This document shows positions 19,709-30,150 of a stretch of DNA of 64,000 bases, one piece after another. The notes beneath the pieces were generated by a model. It did not search any database, was not told the origin of the DNA, and was given only the letters and a program-made list of their open reading frames with translations. The first letter of the stretch is position 1, and every line of letters begins with the position of its first letter. Source of the DNA: Psychrobacter sp. 28M-43 (GTDB lineage Bacteria > Pseudomonadota > Gammaproteobacteria > Pseudomonadales > Moraxellaceae); assembly GCF_014770435.1 (NCBI RefSeq), contig NZ_CP061739.1, positions 806,001 to 870,000 on the forward strand, given 5' to 3'. Made by a program: the position numbers and the translations under genes.

Positions 19709-20824
19709 ATGTCAATGCCATCGCCTATTAATCGTCGTTTAACCAAAAAAATCTATGTCGGTGATGTCGCGGTTGGTGGTGATGCACCAATTAGCGTACA
19801 GAGCATGACCAATACTGATACCTGTGATGTAGCAGCGACGGTCGCTCAAATCGAGCGTTGTGTCGAAGCAGGTGCAGATTTGATGCGTGTATCTACGCCA
19901 ACGATGGATACCGTTAAAGCCTTTGGTGAAATTCGCAAACTGGTAAGCGTGCCTTTGATCGCTGATGTGCATTTTGATCATAAAATCGCTTTGGCCGTTG
20001 CTGAAGCAGGCGCTGATTGTTTACGTATTAATCCGGGTAACATTGGTAGCGATGCTAAGGTACGTGAAGTGGTCGCTTGCGCCAAATATCACAATATTCC
20101 TATTCGTATTGGCGTGAATGCTGGCTCTTTGGAAAAAGACATACAGCGTAAGTATACTGAGCCAACTGGCGAGGCAATGCTAGAATCGGCAATGCGCCAT
20201 ATCGATATTTTAGAGCGTCTTAATTTTGACCAGTACAAAGTCTCTGTCAAAGCCAGCAACGTGTTTTTGACATTGGATGCTTATCGCTTAATATCAGCGC
20301 AAATTGATAATCCATTACATTTGGGCGTGACGGAAGCGGGTGTCTACCGTACGGGCGCTGTCAAATCCGCTATTGCATTAGGTGGATTATTGCTAGACGG
20401 TATTGGCGATACCATTCGTATCTCGTTAGCAGCTGAGCCTGAAGAAGAAATTAAGATTGGTTTTGATATTCTAAAATCGCTTAATATCCGCTCGAACGGT
20501 GTAAACTTTATCGCCTGTCCAAGTTGTTCGCGTCAAGAGTTTGACGTGATTAAAGTAATGACAGCGTTAGAGTCGCGCCTAGAAGATATTCGTGAACCGA
20601 TGAATCTATCTGTGATCGGCTGTAAGGTGAATGGTCCAGGAGAGGCAAAAGAGGCCGATATTGGCATCGTTGGTGCTGCCCCTAGATCACTGGTCTATCG
20701 TATGGGTGAAAAAAGCCACCTTATCGATACAGGCAATCTGGTTGATGAAATAGAAGGTATGGTTCGCGCCCATGCAGAAGACTTAGCAAAAAAACGTGAG
20801 AATGAAATCATTCGCGTAAAATAA
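19709..20824 (+). CDS. ispG: 4-hydroxy-3-methylbut-2-enyl diphosphate synthase IspG
   Basis: A 371-residue [4Fe-4S] enzyme of the non-mevalonate isoprenoid pathway, converting MEcPP to HMBPP. The barrel domain has [14 protein letters not shown] near residue 28 and [19 protein letters not shown]. The iron-sulfur ligands lie in [11 protein letters not shown] near residue 270 and [17 protein letters not shown] near residue 305. The ATG at 19709 is seven bases after AAGGA. The bacterial flavodoxin-dependent length is normal. It is followed by hisS after 123 bases. Confidence 0.98.
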   Translation: MSMPSPINRRLTKKIYVGDVAVGGDAPISVQSMTNTDTCDVAATVAQIERCVEAGADLMRVSTPTMDTVKAFGEIRKLVSVPLIADVHFDHKIALAVAEAGADCLRINPGNIGSDAKVREVVACAKYHNIPIRIGVNAGSLEKDIQRKYTEPTGEAMLESAMRHIDILERLNFDQYKVSVKASNVFLTLDAYRLISAQIDNPLHLGVTEAGVYRTGAVKSAIALGGLLLDGIGDTIRISLAAEPEEEIKIGFDILKSLNIRSNGVNFIACPSCSRQEFDVIKVMTALESRLEDIREPMNLSVIGCKVNGPGEAKEADIGIVGAAPRSLVYRMGEKSHLIDTGNLVDEIEGMVRAHAEDLAKKRENEIIRVK

Positions 20825-20947
20825 GCCATAGAATAGATTGATGCGTTAGGCTATATCGTCATAGCATCAATTAGATATAGCGCTTATTTGAATGCATAGA
20901 AAACAATAATAGAATACCTGTTAAACATTTAAGGATACGACCGTACC

Positions 20948-22237
20948 ATGATCAAAGCTATCAAAGGTTTCAATGATATTTTGCCTGACCAATCCGCAAA
21001 GTGGCTGCATTTAGAAGCGATATTGGCTGATGTACTTGGTAGGTACGGTTACGAGCATATTCGCTTGCCTATCGTTGAACAAACGGATCTATTTTCGCGT
21101 GCTATTGGCGGCGCGACTGACATCGTCGAAAAAGAGATGTATAGCTTTACTGATAAATCTGAGCCGCCAACGCCGTTAGCGTTACGTCCTGAAGGCACAG
21201 CTGGAGCAGTACGTGCAGTTATCGAGCACAACTTGCTACGTGGTGACACGCCCAAGCTTTGGTACATCGGTCCGATGTTCCGCTACGAGCGTCCGCAAAA
21301 AGGCCGCTATCGCCAGTTTCATCAGTTAGGTGTCGAGAGCTTTGGTAGTGCACTACCAGATGCAGATGCTGAGCTGATTGCAATGACTCATCTGATGTGG
21401 CAAGAGTTAGGCCTCAACAATGAGATGCGTCTGCAACTAAACAGTTTGGGTGAGCTAGATGAGCGTTATGCTTATCGCGAAGCATTGGTTGCCTATTTAA
21501 CTGATAAAAAAGACCAGTTAGACGAAGACAGCAAACGCCGCCTAACGACTAACCCTTTACGTATCTTGGACAGCAAAGAGGCGAGCACGCAAGCAGTATT
21601 GGCAGATGCGCCAAAGCTTGCTGACTTCTTGGGTGAAGAGAGTGTGGCGCATTTTGAGCAGGTCAAAGCCTATCTGACGGCGCTTAATATCGATTTTGAA
21701 ATCAATCCGCACTTAGTACGTGGCCTTGATTATTACAATAAAACGGTATTTGAGTGGGTAACGGATAAGCTTGGAAGCCAAGCTACTGTTTGTGCGGGTG
21801 GTCGTTATGACGGGCTAGTAGGGCAATTAAAATCAATCGGTACAGATGGTAGTAAACCAGTAAAATCTGAGCCTGGTGTTGGTTTTGCAATGGGGCTTGA
21901 GCGTTTATTGCTACTTATAGAAGCAGTTGCGCCGATTGCTGATATACCTGCTTGTGATGTATTCGTGGTGGCCCATCCTGAGGTGTATAGTGCTGGTATA
22001 AGCTATGCACAGAACTTACGTCACAGTCGTCCAGATGTACGAGTAAAGATGGCCAGTGCCACGAGTCTAAAAGCGCAAATGAAAAAGGCAGACAAGTCAG
22101 GCGCGGCATTGACAGTCATCATTGCACAGCAAGAGCTGGATGATAATACGATTAGTATTAAAGACATGCAGACAGGTGAGCAAAAGACGGTCGCCCAAGA
22201 TTGGCTATCAAATAAAGATAACTTTTCTCGTCGCTAG
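20948..22237 (+). CDS. hisS: Histidyl-tRNA synthetase
   Basis: A 429-residue class II aminoacyl-tRNA synthetase. Motif 2 is [20 protein letters not shown] near residue 112, the ATP and His pocket includes [12 protein letters not shown] near residue 80, the histidine-specific segments are [15 protein letters not shown] near residue 257 and GGRYDGL, and motif 3 is [14 protein letters not shown] near residue 312. The C-terminal anticodon-binding domain follows. Its catalytically dead relative hisZ lies 7.4 kb upstream in the same window. Confidence 0.98.
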   Translation: MIKAIKGFNDILPDQSAKWLHLEAILADVLGRYGYEHIRLPIVEQTDLFSRAIGGATDIVEKEMYSFTDKSEPPTPLALRPEGTAGAVRAVIEHNLLRGDTPKLWYIGPMFRYERPQKGRYRQFHQLGVESFGSALPDADAELIAMTHLMWQELGLNNEMRLQLNSLGELDERYAYREALVAYLTDKKDQLDEDSKRRLTTNPLRILDSKEASTQAVLADAPKLADFLGEESVAHFEQVKAYLTALNIDFEINPHLVRGLDYYNKTVFEWVTDKLGSQATVCAGGRYDGLVGQLKSIGTDGSKPVKSEPGVGFAMGLERLLLLIEAVAPIADIPACDVFVVAHPEVYSAGISYAQNLRHSRPDVRVKMASATSLKAQMKKADKSGAALTVIIAQQELDDNTISIKDMQTGEQKTVAQDWLSNKDNFSRR

Positions 22238-22307
22238 TCAGTTTTTAACTAATCAGCTTTGTTTGTCGCACTAGCAATTTAATGTAAATTTTATCAGGTA
22301 AATATAT

Positions 22308-23102
22308 ATGGCTCTGACACCTAATTCGCCGAATGCAGATAACTCCATGCAAGCGTTAAAGCAATATGGTAGTTATATCGTCACTGCGATTTTGTTAGCA
22401 CTGGCCGCCTACTTTGGTTGGACGTACTGGCAAAACAACCATGCGCGAGTAGATACCGTCGCCGCCGATCAATATGCTGATATTCAGCAGCTAAACGAAG
22501 AGGTCAAACTGGCCTCGCAAAACCCAGATTTAGAAGCAGAAGCTCAAGAAGCACTTACCCAAAGTCGTAGCCAACTAGACAAAGATATTGATACTTTGGT
22601 CGGCACGCATGGTGAGTCGGTTTATGCATGGCAAGCGCTAATGATAAAGGCACGTCAGCAAGTAGACAATGATGACTTTGCAGCAGCGACTGAGACATTC
22701 AAAAAAGCATTGGCCATCGATTTGGGTGATGCTGGTCTAGAAGCGATTACTCGTTTACGCTATGCAAAAACGTTATTGGCCGCAGGTGATACAGATGCTG
22801 CACTGTCAGAAGCAAACAATGACATGCCAAGCTCGTTTGAAGCAAGTCAGCAGGAGTTGCTAGGGGATATTTACTTAGCGCAAGACAATAAAGACTCAGC
22901 GATTAAATCTTATAGCAATGCGTGGGAGCTATTACGTAGCCGTCAAGAAACGCGTGCAGTATTGGCATTAAAGATGGAGAGCTTAGGTATCACGGCTGAG
23001 CCGATTGCTGAGCAAACCAGTCTTATTCAAGAGCCATCTGCTCCTGAGCCATCGCTAGTGATGGATACCTCGAATGAAGTCGCTGTCGAAGCAGGACAGT
23101 AA
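22308..23102 (+). CDS. YfgM-like tetratricopeptide membrane protein (SecYEG accessory subunit)
   Basis: A 264-residue protein with a short cytoplasmic N-terminus, one membrane segment at about 22-38 (YIVTAILLALAAYFGWTYW) and a periplasmic TPR domain, with an acidic C-terminal extension rich in Pro, Glu and Val. This architecture and the place between hisS and bamB match YfgM, which associates with SecYEG and the periplasmic chaperone PpiD. CAGGTAAATATAT precedes the ATG. The last 40 residues have no counterpart I recognise. Confidence 0.88.
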   Translation: MALTPNSPNADNSMQALKQYGSYIVTAILLALAAYFGWTYWQNNHARVDTVAADQYADIQQLNEEVKLASQNPDLEAEAQEALTQSRSQLDKDIDTLVGTHGESVYAWQALMIKARQQVDNDDFAAATETFKKALAIDLGDAGLEAITRLRYAKTLLAAGDTDAALSEANNDMPSSFEASQQELLGDIYLAQDNKDSAIKSYSNAWELLRSRQETRAVLALKMESLGITAEPIAEQTSLIQEPSAPEPSLVMDTSNEVAVEAGQ

Positions 23103-23130
23103 GTCAGTAGGCTAGATATTAAGTCAGTAG
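23100..23130 (+). repeat. Pair of 11-bp direct repeats
   Basis: TAAGTCAGTAG occurs at 23100-23110 and 23120-23130, a spacing of 20 bases; the first copy includes the stop codon of the YfgM-like gene. Function unknown. Confidence 0.7.
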
Positions 23131-23248
23131 TATAGTATTGAGAGTTGGTAATCATCCAAAGCTCTTTTTTAATATAACCTAATGATTACTAATTTGCGGT
23201 TGGCCAATTTACCAATTAATAATAATTTATCTGTAGTGAGAACATACA

Positions 23249-24457
23249 ATGACTCAATCTATTCGCTCTAGCAAAATGTTAAACACCAAGACTATCAAAA
23301 AGACAGTCATGCATGTGGCCGTACTGGCAGTAATGAGCACGGCAGTGATTGGATGTAATCGCGGTATTAAGCCGGTCGTTAATGATCCGGTAAAATTGGT
23401 GCAAATCGCTCAGCCGATTAGCGTACTACAGCCTGTATTTAGTACCGATGTCGGCAATAAAAAAGCCAGCAAAAAAGATCCGCTAGATTTGCAAGTTGGC
23501 TATGCCAATGGTCAAATCGTTACTGCATCACGCGGTGGTGAACTGTCAGGGTTTAATAGTGCAGGTGAGCGCGTATGGTCAATCAATGTTGACGACCAAA
23601 TCACCGGCGGTGTTGCAGTAGACGCATTGAGCCAGACAGCTATCGTTAGTACTCGTGGTGGCAAGGTCATGGCGTTTGATAGCACGACTGGTGCAAAGCG
23701 TTGGCAGCAGCAGTTATCAGGTTCGGTTTTGACGCCAGCACTGATTACCAATAATCGTGTGGTATTATCAGCGAATGATGGTTTCTTACATGGTCTGTCG
23801 CTGCAAACTGGACAATCGGTATGGCAGTTCGCAACTCAAGTACCTGCTATCAGCGTTCGCGGTAGCGCTGCGCCAACTTTATTAGACAATGAGACAGCGC
23901 TTTTGGCGACAGCTGATGGTCGTTTGCACGCAATTACTGTCGATAACGGTCTTCCGCTATGGTCAAGACGTGTTGGCGTAGGCGCTGGTAGTAGTGAAGT
24001 TGAGCGCATGAGTGATGTCGATGGCAAACCTATAGTAGATAAAAATCAGTTGTTTGCGATCAGCTATAGTGGTCAGCTATTAGGTATTGATTTAGCCTCG
24101 CGTCAGGTAATGTTCGTCAATGAAATTGCGAGTCTCAAATCACTGGCGGTAAATACTCAGAAAGTTATCGCTACCAGTTTAGATGGCAAAGTAGTTGCTT
24201 ATGATCGCAACAGTGGCGAGACACTCTGGGAAAGTGACGAATTGGCTTACCGAGATCTTACCAATCCTGTGATGATTGGCAACTATATCGCCATTGGTGA
24301 CTTTGATGGCGTAGTGCATTTGTTTGATCCTGCTACGGGTAGCATTGTCAGCCGCGTAGAAACAAAAGGGGCGTTGACCAACTTGCAAGTACAAGGTAGC
24401 CGTTTAATGACTCAAAGTACGTCAGGACAAGTTGCTATCTGGCAATTAGTGCGCTAA
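23249..24457 (+). CDS. bamB: Outer membrane protein assembly factor BamB
   Basis: A 402-residue lipoprotein of the BAM complex that inserts beta-barrels in the outer membrane. A basic lead and hydrophobic core end in the lipobox VIGC near residue 36. The rest is an eight-bladed PQQ-like propeller with repeated Gly-Trp-type blades such as VMAFDSTTGAKRWQQQLSG, VYAYDRNSG-like VVAYDRNSGETLWESDE and VHLFDPATG. Its position just before der is conserved in gammaproteobacteria. The start is taken at 23249; an ATG at 23277 would shorten the lead and is possible. Confidence 0.94.
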   Translation: MTQSIRSSKMLNTKTIKKTVMHVAVLAVMSTAVIGCNRGIKPVVNDPVKLVQIAQPISVLQPVFSTDVGNKKASKKDPLDLQVGYANGQIVTASRGGELSGFNSAGERVWSINVDDQITGGVAVDALSQTAIVSTRGGKVMAFDSTTGAKRWQQQLSGSVLTPALITNNRVVLSANDGFLHGLSLQTGQSVWQFATQVPAISVRGSAAPTLLDNETALLATADGRLHAITVDNGLPLWSRRVGVGAGSSEVERMSDVDGKPIVDKNQLFAISYSGQLLGIDLASRQVMFVNEIASLKSLAVNTQKVIATSLDGKVVAYDRNSGETLWESDELAYRDLTNPVMIGNYIAIGDFDGVVHLFDPATGSIVSRVETKGALTNLQVQGSRLMTQSTSGQVAIWQLVR

Positions 24458-24850
24458 TAACTATATAGATAAGTGATTATCGGTGATTAATGAAGTGTAA
24501 TATTTCACTATAGCCGTTAAGCCTATTCTTGATTGTCATTTATGAAACACAAACGCTGCTTAGTCAGCGTTTAGTGCTTTGTGTAAATTGCTTGTTTAAA
24601 CACAGGCTTTCGCGTACTCTATGCGACCGATGTGCTATCCATATATACTACTTATTTATGTATAATATGTATAATGAAGCCATCCTATATACTATTCTTA
24701 ATCGTAAAATAGCCATCTATTATTTTTGCTATTGTTCTATCATTCATTTTAATTCACGGTCAATTGCAGCATATCTATTACTATTGTTATGTCACTGGTT
24801 ATAAGAATAACTGTACTGCCCGTCATTGTGCCTTTCACTGAGAGTAACCC
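24458..24850. other. Intergenic region between bamB and der
   Basis: It has a possible bamB terminator at its left end. The rest is very AT-rich; a 91-codon open frame inside (24529-24804) has an atypical, Tyr/Ile/Cys-rich composition and no ribosome site, so I regard it as chance. No RNA gene was recognised. Confidence 0.5.
24551..24572 (+). terminator. Possible terminator of bamB
   Basis: AAACGCTG and CAGCGTTT form a perfect 8-bp stem with a six-base loop and only three Ts at the end, 93 bases past the bamB stop. The short T-run makes it uncertain. Confidence 0.45.
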
Positions 24851-26272
24851 ATGAGTATCAAGCCTGTGGTCGCCTTAATTGGTCGTCCAAACGTCGGTAA
24901 ATCCACCTTATTTAATCAGTTCACTAAAAGTCGGCAGGCATTGGTCGCTGACCTTTCAGGATTGACTCGTGACCGTCAGTACGGTGATGCAACTTATGAA
25001 GACAAATCTTTTATCGTTGTAGATACGGGTGGTATCGGTGAAGCTGATGACGGTAGCGGTAATATTGATGACTATATGTCTGAGCAGTCGCATACAGCAA
25101 TCCATGAAGCAGATATCATCGTATTCGTCGTTGACGCTCGTGCCGGTATGATTGGGGCTGATGCTGAAATTGGTAAGTTTTTGCATACGTTAGGCAAGCC
25201 TGTCTATGTTGTTGCCAATAAAGTCGACGGTGTACATGATGCAGCACCTGCTGAGTTTTATGCATTAGGATTGGGCGAACCATATCCGATGGCAGCCAGT
25301 CATGGTCGCGGTGTGGGTAACTTACTTGAAGTGCTAACGGCTGATATGCCTGAGCAAGAAAATATAGTAGAGCCAAGAGGCTTGAAGCTTGCCATTATTG
25401 GTCGTCCAAACGTTGGTAAATCGACGCTCGTCAACCGCCTGCTTGGCGAAGATCGAGTAGTGGTATTCGATATGCCAGGCACAACGCGTGATAGTATTTA
25501 TATTCCTTATCAGCGTGAAGGTAGAGACTATGTTTTGATCGACACTGCGGGTGTACGTCGCCGTGGTAAAATCGATGAAAAAGTAGAAAAATTCTCTGTC
25601 ATCAAGACCTTGCAAGCGATTGAAGATTCTAACGTAACCGTGATTGTCATTGATGCTCACGAAGGTATCGTGGATCAAGATTTGCATATGATCGGCTATG
25701 CGCTTGACGCTGGACGAGCGTTAGTCGTTGCGATTAACAAATGGGATGGTCTAACGCAAGATCAAAGAGACTATATCAAGCTTGAGATGGATCGCCGCTT
25801 TAGCTTTATTCCTTATGTAAAAATACATTTGATTTCAGCATTGCATGGTACAGGTGTCGGTAATTTATATCCGTCTATCTTACGTGCGTACAAATCTTCA
25901 ATGTTCGAAGTATCGACCAACCGTTTGACTCAGATTTTGCAAGATGCGGTAACGGCCAATCCGCCACCGACCGTTGCTGGACGTCGTATCAAGTTGCGTT
26001 ATGCACATATCGGTGGCCACAATCCACCCGTTATTGTGATTCATGGTAACCAAACCAGTGCGCTTCCTAAGAGCTATCAGCGTTATCTAGAGAACCAATT
26101 CCGTCAAGTATTTAAGTTAGAAGGCACACCGCTTAACGTTATCTTGAAGCAAAACGATAACCCATATGCGAATAAGAGCGACACACCGACTAAGGCAAAA
26201 GCTCAGCAATTGCGTCAGCGCGAACGTAATAGATCACAGAAATTTACTACCAAAGATAAAAAGCCTCGTTAA
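24851..26272 (+). CDS. der: Ribosome assembly GTPase Der
   Basis: A 473-residue protein with two GTPase domains in tandem and a C-terminal KH-like domain, needed for 50S subunit maturation. Both G1 loops read [10 protein letters not shown] (near residues 10 and 183); G3 motifs are DTGGIGE and [11 protein letters not shown]4 motifs are NKVD and NKWDG. The KH-like end includes [14 protein letters not shown] and a basic tail. It ends in a clear hairpin terminator. Confidence 0.98.
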   Translation: MSIKPVVALIGRPNVGKSTLFNQFTKSRQALVADLSGLTRDRQYGDATYEDKSFIVVDTGGIGEADDGSGNIDDYMSEQSHTAIHEADIIVFVVDARAGMIGADAEIGKFLHTLGKPVYVVANKVDGVHDAAPAEFYALGLGEPYPMAASHGRGVGNLLEVLTADMPEQENIVEPRGLKLAIIGRPNVGKSTLVNRLLGEDRVVVFDMPGTTRDSIYIPYQREGRDYVLIDTAGVRRRGKIDEKVEKFSVIKTLQAIEDSNVTVIVIDAHEGIVDQDLHMIGYALDAGRALVVAINKWDGLTQDQRDYIKLEMDRRFSFIPYVKIHLISALHGTGVGNLYPSILRAYKSSMFEVSTNRLTQILQDAVTANPPPTVAGRRIKLRYAHIGGHNPPVIVIHGNQTSALPKSYQRYLENQFRQVFKLEGTPLNVILKQNDNPYANKSDTPTKAKAQQLRQRERNRSQKFTTKDKKPR

Positions 26273-26311
26273 TCCTCGTATTTTAGGCTTTATATCTTTA
26301 GCTTTATGATT

Positions 26312-26346
26312 AATGTCATCGCGTTCGATAGCGCGATGACATTTTT
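26312..26346 (+). terminator. Rho-independent terminator of der
   Basis: AATGTCATCGCG and CGCGATGACATT form a perfect 12-bp stem with an eight-base loop, ending in five Ts. It starts 40 bases after the der stop. Confidence 0.92.
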
Positions 26347-26478
26347 CTATTAATACGCTATAGTTTGGGCTCATCAATAGCTATCTCAGTGCTTCAAAAA
26401 TACTCAAATGTTTTACTTATCACATCTTTAAAATACCTGTACTATAAATGAAAGCTGCACGCGACTCAGTAGAGTGAT

Positions 26479-28449
26479 ATGAACAACCGCTCGTTTCAAA
26501 CCATACCCGTACTTATCTGGCGTTCTGTCATACAAGCTGTCGTATTGGCAGTGCTGGCAGGTTTTTTATTGCCTTTTATTTATGGCTTAGTGCATCACTA
26601 TCAAGAAAAAAACCAGCATATTCAACAACTGGCATCTTTATTAACGACTAGCGCATCGACTGCAGATGGCGCAGATATCGTGGCTGAACAAGTCAATATC
26701 TTATTAGAAAACGAGCCGACGATTCAGAGTATTGTTTTCTATTCAACTTCTGAGCCAATTGAAGATATAGACCAGTCGATTGATGATTGGAAAAATGCTT
26801 TATTTGCGCATACGGTCAGTTTCAACTATCCAGTGATTAGTAAAGACCTTGATGCCAATAGTGCCGCGTCCAATAAGTCTGATTCCAATCAGCAGTTGGC
26901 ACTGTCTTTATCAAACATTATGAGCGAATCGTCATCGCCAGATGAGACGACTGATATAGCTACCGAAAATAGCACATTGATTGGTTATATCAATATTACG
27001 ATGGACGTAGAGTTGCTACGTTTACAGTGGTTCCAAAATATCCTGTGGTTATGGCTAACAACAGTGGTACTGATTGTCATGTTTGCCTTATACATTTTTA
27101 GAAAGCTTAATTGGCCAGTCAGAGATATCGAAACATTGACCGATGTTTGTGCCATTGTCATGAACAACGCAAATCTAGAGCAACTACCAGTCATCCCGCA
27201 GCAATTCAATTTCCAAGAACTGACCCAAATCAAAAAAGCATTAATTGTGTTATTTAATCGTTTACAAGAAGCACGGCAAGGTTATGAAACCCTTGCAGCC
27301 TTTGAACAGCAATTACACAATAAAGATATGTCACTTGATGTGCAATTGCACAATTTTCAAAGCATGATTTCTCATGAATTAAAAACGTCGTTGAATGCAA
27401 TTGTAGGTGGTTTACAACTATTGGATCATGAGGCGCTCAACAGAGAGCAAAAAGACGCGGTAGAGATTATCAGTAGTGGTAGTGATAAATTGGTATTGTC
27501 GTTAGATCATATTATACAGTTGAACCAGATTCAAAAAGGCCAGATAAGAATTCATAAAAATGAGTTTAACCCATTACAGCTAATCGCTGATCTGCTAGCT
27601 AAGTTTGAAAATACGGCCACGCAAAAGGGGTTAGAGTTAATCAGTAATATTCATCATATAGACTATAGCCTATACGGTGATTCAGAAAAAATACATCAGA
27701 TACTATCGATACTGCTCAATAATGCGATTAAGTTCACGCCTGTCGGAAAAATTACGATTACGTCGCAACTGACACATTTTAATAAAAGTAATCGCTGGCA
27801 AATTAGCGTAAAAGATACGGGTATTGGTATCGATAATGAGCACCTAGACGATATATTTAATCCGTTCTTTCAGGTGGATTCTTCGCAAACTCGCCAATAC
27901 GAAGGCTCAGGGGTTGGCTTACCGATTGTTAGACAAATGGCGCAGCTTATGGGTGCTGCTATTGATGTTGATAGTGTGCTTGGCGTAGGTACACAGTTTA
28001 CACTGACCATAGCGATGCCCAATCAACAGCAATCAAAGCAGCAGCGACTATTGTCTGGCCTAACGATTATTTATTATTACTATCATGAGACAGGCTCCTT
28101 GTTAGAGGAACTGGAATACCTAGGTGCTACGATTATTTGTCGTCAAGGTAATCAACTCGTCATAGAGGAGATGCGTAAGCAGAAAGTTGACATGGTCATG
28201 TTTGCTGAAGATGTTTTCCCAGAAAAAGCTGCGAAGCTAGCCAAACGTATTCGTCAGTATGAAAGCGATGAGGGTAGTAAGAGCGAGCATCGTGCGTTAT
28301 TGGTATATTGGTATCCGCAGCATCGGGCGCGCCATGTAGACAGTTTTGAGTATGGTTTAAAAGCAGCTGGCATTGACTATTGTCATATTGCTACTTATAA
28401 AGACAAAGCGTTAAGCGACTTATTAAAACAATGGTTGGTTTGGACGTAG
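26479..28449 (+). CDS. Membrane sensor histidine kinase with degenerate C-terminal receiver
   Basis: A 656-residue sensor kinase. Two membrane segments (about 15-35 and 185-207) bracket a periplasmic domain of about 150 residues, followed by a HAMP-like linker. The HisKA H-box is MISHELKTSLNAIVGG near residue 300; the ATPase domain shows NNAIKFT, DTGIGID and EGSGVGLPIV. The final 130 residues look like a receiver fold, but the usual early Asp pair is replaced by Tyr (TIIYYYYHE) and the phosphorylated Asp position appears to be Ala (DMVMFAEDVFP). It therefore probably binds or regulates rather than accepts phosphate. The signal sensed is unknown, and no response-regulator gene is near. The ribosome site is weak. 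Confidence 0.88.
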   Translation: MNNRSFQTIPVLIWRSVIQAVVLAVLAGFLLPFIYGLVHHYQEKNQHIQQLASLLTTSASTADGADIVAEQVNILLENEPTIQSIVFYSTSEPIEDIDQSIDDWKNALFAHTVSFNYPVISKDLDANSAASNKSDSNQQLALSLSNIMSESSSPDETTDIATENSTLIGYINITMDVELLRLQWFQNILWLWLTTVVLIVMFALYIFRKLNWPVRDIETLTDVCAIVMNNANLEQLPVIPQQFNFQELTQIKKALIVLFNRLQEARQGYETLAAFEQQLHNKDMSLDVQLHNFQSMISHELKTSLNAIVGGLQLLDHEALNREQKDAVEIISSGSDKLVLSLDHIIQLNQIQKGQIRIHKNEFNPLQLIADLLAKFENTATQKGLELISNIHHIDYSLYGDSEKIHQILSILLNNAIKFTPVGKITITSQLTHFNKSNRWQISVKDTGIGIDNEHLDDIFNPFFQVDSSQTRQYEGSGVGLPIVRQMAQLMGAAIDVDSVLGVGTQFTLTIAMPNQQQSKQQRLLSGLTIIYYYYHETGSLLEELEYLGATIICRQGNQLVIEEMRKQKVDMVMFAEDVFPEKAAKLAKRIRQYESDEGSKSEHRALLVYWYPQHRARHVDSFEYGLKAAGIDYCHIATYKDKALSDLLKQWLVWT

Positions 28450-28562
28450 TACTGTTCTATTAGATCCGTGTTCCTAGTTGGTTTTATTTTACTAGGTAGC
28501 ATTTTATATATTTACTACCTTTCAATACCGAAGCACTTTTAAATTAAAGTAAACATAAAAAC

Positions 28563-28595
28563 AAAAAAGACGCCCATTTTGAGGCGTCTTTTTTT
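28563..28595. terminator. Bidirectional rho-independent terminator
   Basis: A-run, GACGCC, eight-base loop, GGCGTC and a run of seven Ts. It stands between the convergent kinase and D,D-carboxypeptidase genes and can end both transcripts. Confidence 0.92.
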
Positions 28596-28634
28596 GAACA
28601 GTTTTTAGCTAGAATTGCTTTTTAAAGGTCTCTC

Positions 28635-29801
28635 TTAGAGAAGATTCTTTACCCAGCGTACGATATGTTCCCACGTACGGCTCATGAAGCCTGACTGTTC
28701 GATATCATTAGTTGCGATAATTGGAACTGAGGCTACCGCCTTACCATCGATGACAGCCATCATTTTACCAACTTCCTGACCTTTCTTGATCGGTGCTTCT
28801 AAGCTCTCAGGAATATCCACCACTGTGGTGATTTTATTTTTCTGTGTTTTACTGGTTAGGATTTGCAAGTTGTCGCCAGTTGCCAGTTCTACCTCGTCAG
28901 CTTCTCCAAACCATACTGGAAGCTTACTTACGAACTGTCCAGTAGGCGCCTTAGTAACCGTTGTAAAGTGCCCGAAACCCCAGTTAAGTAGTTCACGTGA
29001 CTGATCGGCGCGAGCCTGTTGGCTCTTGGTACCCATAATGACAGAGATTAGACGCATGCCTTCACGGTTGCTTGATGCTACTAAGCAGTAGCCTGCCGCA
29101 TCAGTGTGGCCAGTTTTCAGGCCATCAACAGTTGGGTCAGTAATCAGCAGAGCATTACGGTTACCTTGAGTAATACCGTTATACGTAAACTCTTTTTCTG
29201 CGTAGATACTATAGTAGTCGCCGCTATTTTTGATAATAGCGCGAGCAAGTTTAGACAAATCCAAAGCAGATGCTAAATGACCTTCATCAGGCATACCAGT
29301 AGCATTGACAAAGTTAGAGTTTTCCATGCCAATTTTTTGCGCTTGTTCGTTCATCAAGATTGCAAAAGAGGCTTCGCTACCAGCAATATGTTCAGCCATG
29401 GCTTTTGATGCATCATTACCTGATTGAATGATAATACCGCGTAGCATATCGATGACGCTGGCGGTTTTGTTCACAGGCACATACATACAAGATTGGCTGC
29501 TACTACCACGGCACCATGCATTTGGACTCATCAACACCTGTTCATCTTCTTTCAGGTCGCCTGATGCTAAGCGTTGCTCAATGATATAACTGGTCATCAT
29601 CTTAGTCAGAGATGCTGGCGGCAGCGCCTCATTGGCGTTCTTTTGAGCCAAAATTTCGCCAGTGTTATAGTCCATCAACACATAGGCAGTATTGTCCATT
29701 TCAGGTGGTTGAATGGCTGCGTTTGCCATTACTGCACTCATCGAGATACTTACACCAACTACCAGCTGTATCAGCTGATTTTTTACACGCTTTACTGTCA
29801 T
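28635..29801 (-). CDS. D-alanyl-D-alanine carboxypeptidase (PBP5/6 type)
   Basis: A 388-residue low-molecular-weight penicillin-binding protein that trims the terminal D-Ala from peptidoglycan pentapeptides. A signal peptide ends near VMANAAIQP (residue 28). Active-site motifs are SLTKM near residue 63, SGND near residue 127 and KTGHTDAAG near residue 228. The C-terminal beta domain is followed by an amphipathic anchor (TWEHIVRWVKNLL), as in DacA/DacC, that attaches it to the outer face of the inner membrane. Which paralogue it is cannot be settled here. Confidence 0.95.
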   Translation of the reverse strand: MTVKRVKNQLIQLVVGVSISMSAVMANAAIQPPEMDNTAYVLMDYNTGEILAQKNANEALPPASLTKMMTSYIIEQRLASGDLKEDEQVLMSPNAWCRGSSSQSCMYVPVNKTASVIDMLRGIIIQSGNDASKAMAEHIAGSEASFAILMNEQAQKIGMENSNFVNATGMPDEGHLASALDLSKLARAIIKNSGDYYSIYAEKEFTYNGITQGNRNALLITDPTVDGLKTGHTDAAGYCLVASSNREGMRLISVIMGTKSQQARADQSRELLNWGFGHFTTVTKAPTGQFVSKLPVWFGEADEVELATGDNLQILTSKTQKNKITTVVDIPESLEAPIKKGQEVGKMMAVIDGKAVASVPIIATNDIEQSGFMSRTWEHIVRWVKNLL

Positions 29802-29855
29802 ATATCATTACACCGCATCATGGAACCAAATGTATCTATCGCTTATGTTTTGTAC

Positions 29856-29926
29856 CTATTTTCATACATTATTTTAAGCAGCATGTCTTAAATGCAGTGT
29901 TTAAAATAATGTATCGATGAAAATAG
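29856..29926. repeat. Long imperfect palindrome (22-bp arms)
   Basis: The left arm runs 29856-29877 and the right arm 29901-29926. They are complementary over 22 bp apart from a four-base insertion (CGAT, 29915-29918) in the right arm. The centre contains a further small hairpin (GCAT/ATGC). It may fold as a cruciform or RNA hairpin in the leader of the minus-strand carboxypeptidase gene, whose start is 55 bases away. Confidence 0.85.
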
Positions 29927-30098
29927 TAACGCCTACACAATAGACATAAAATTAACGCCTTATCTTAGCAAAATGACTACCGATGGGGAATCGATAAATG
30001 CAAAAATAAGGCAAGTTTGAAAAGAAAAATGAAGACCTATCATATATTTGTTGTGACTATCATCTGACTAGTCTCTGTAATAAAAATTTAACGCTCAC

Positions 30099-30150
30099 AA
30101 AAAAGCCTGCTGCACTGCTTGTGAATAACAAGTAAAGTGACAGCAAGCTT
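30099..30150 (-). terminator. Rho-independent terminator of the small exported-protein gene
   Basis: Read on the minus strand, a long hairpin whose arms align over about 23 positions with few mismatches closes on a five-base loop and is followed by six Ts. It begins about 150 bases downstream of the stop at 30302. Confidence 0.75.

Noticed and set aside
20837-20871. 8-bp inverted repeat ATTGATGC/GCATCAAT between ispG and hisS, considered as a terminator
   Set aside because: The loop is 19 bases and there is no T-run after it; hisS is likely to be read from the same transcript.
24529-24804. 91-codon frame between bamB and der
   Set aside because: No ribosome site, Tyr/Ile/Cys-heavy composition from AT-rich DNA and no recognisable domain.
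26479-28449. Calling the kinase GacS/BarA
   Set aside because: It lacks a working receiver and an HPt domain, and there is no partner gene to support the name.
29574-29920. Two plus-strand frames of about 100 codons near the carboxypeptidase start
   Set aside because: They are antisense to the signal peptide region of the carboxypeptidase and run through the palindrome.
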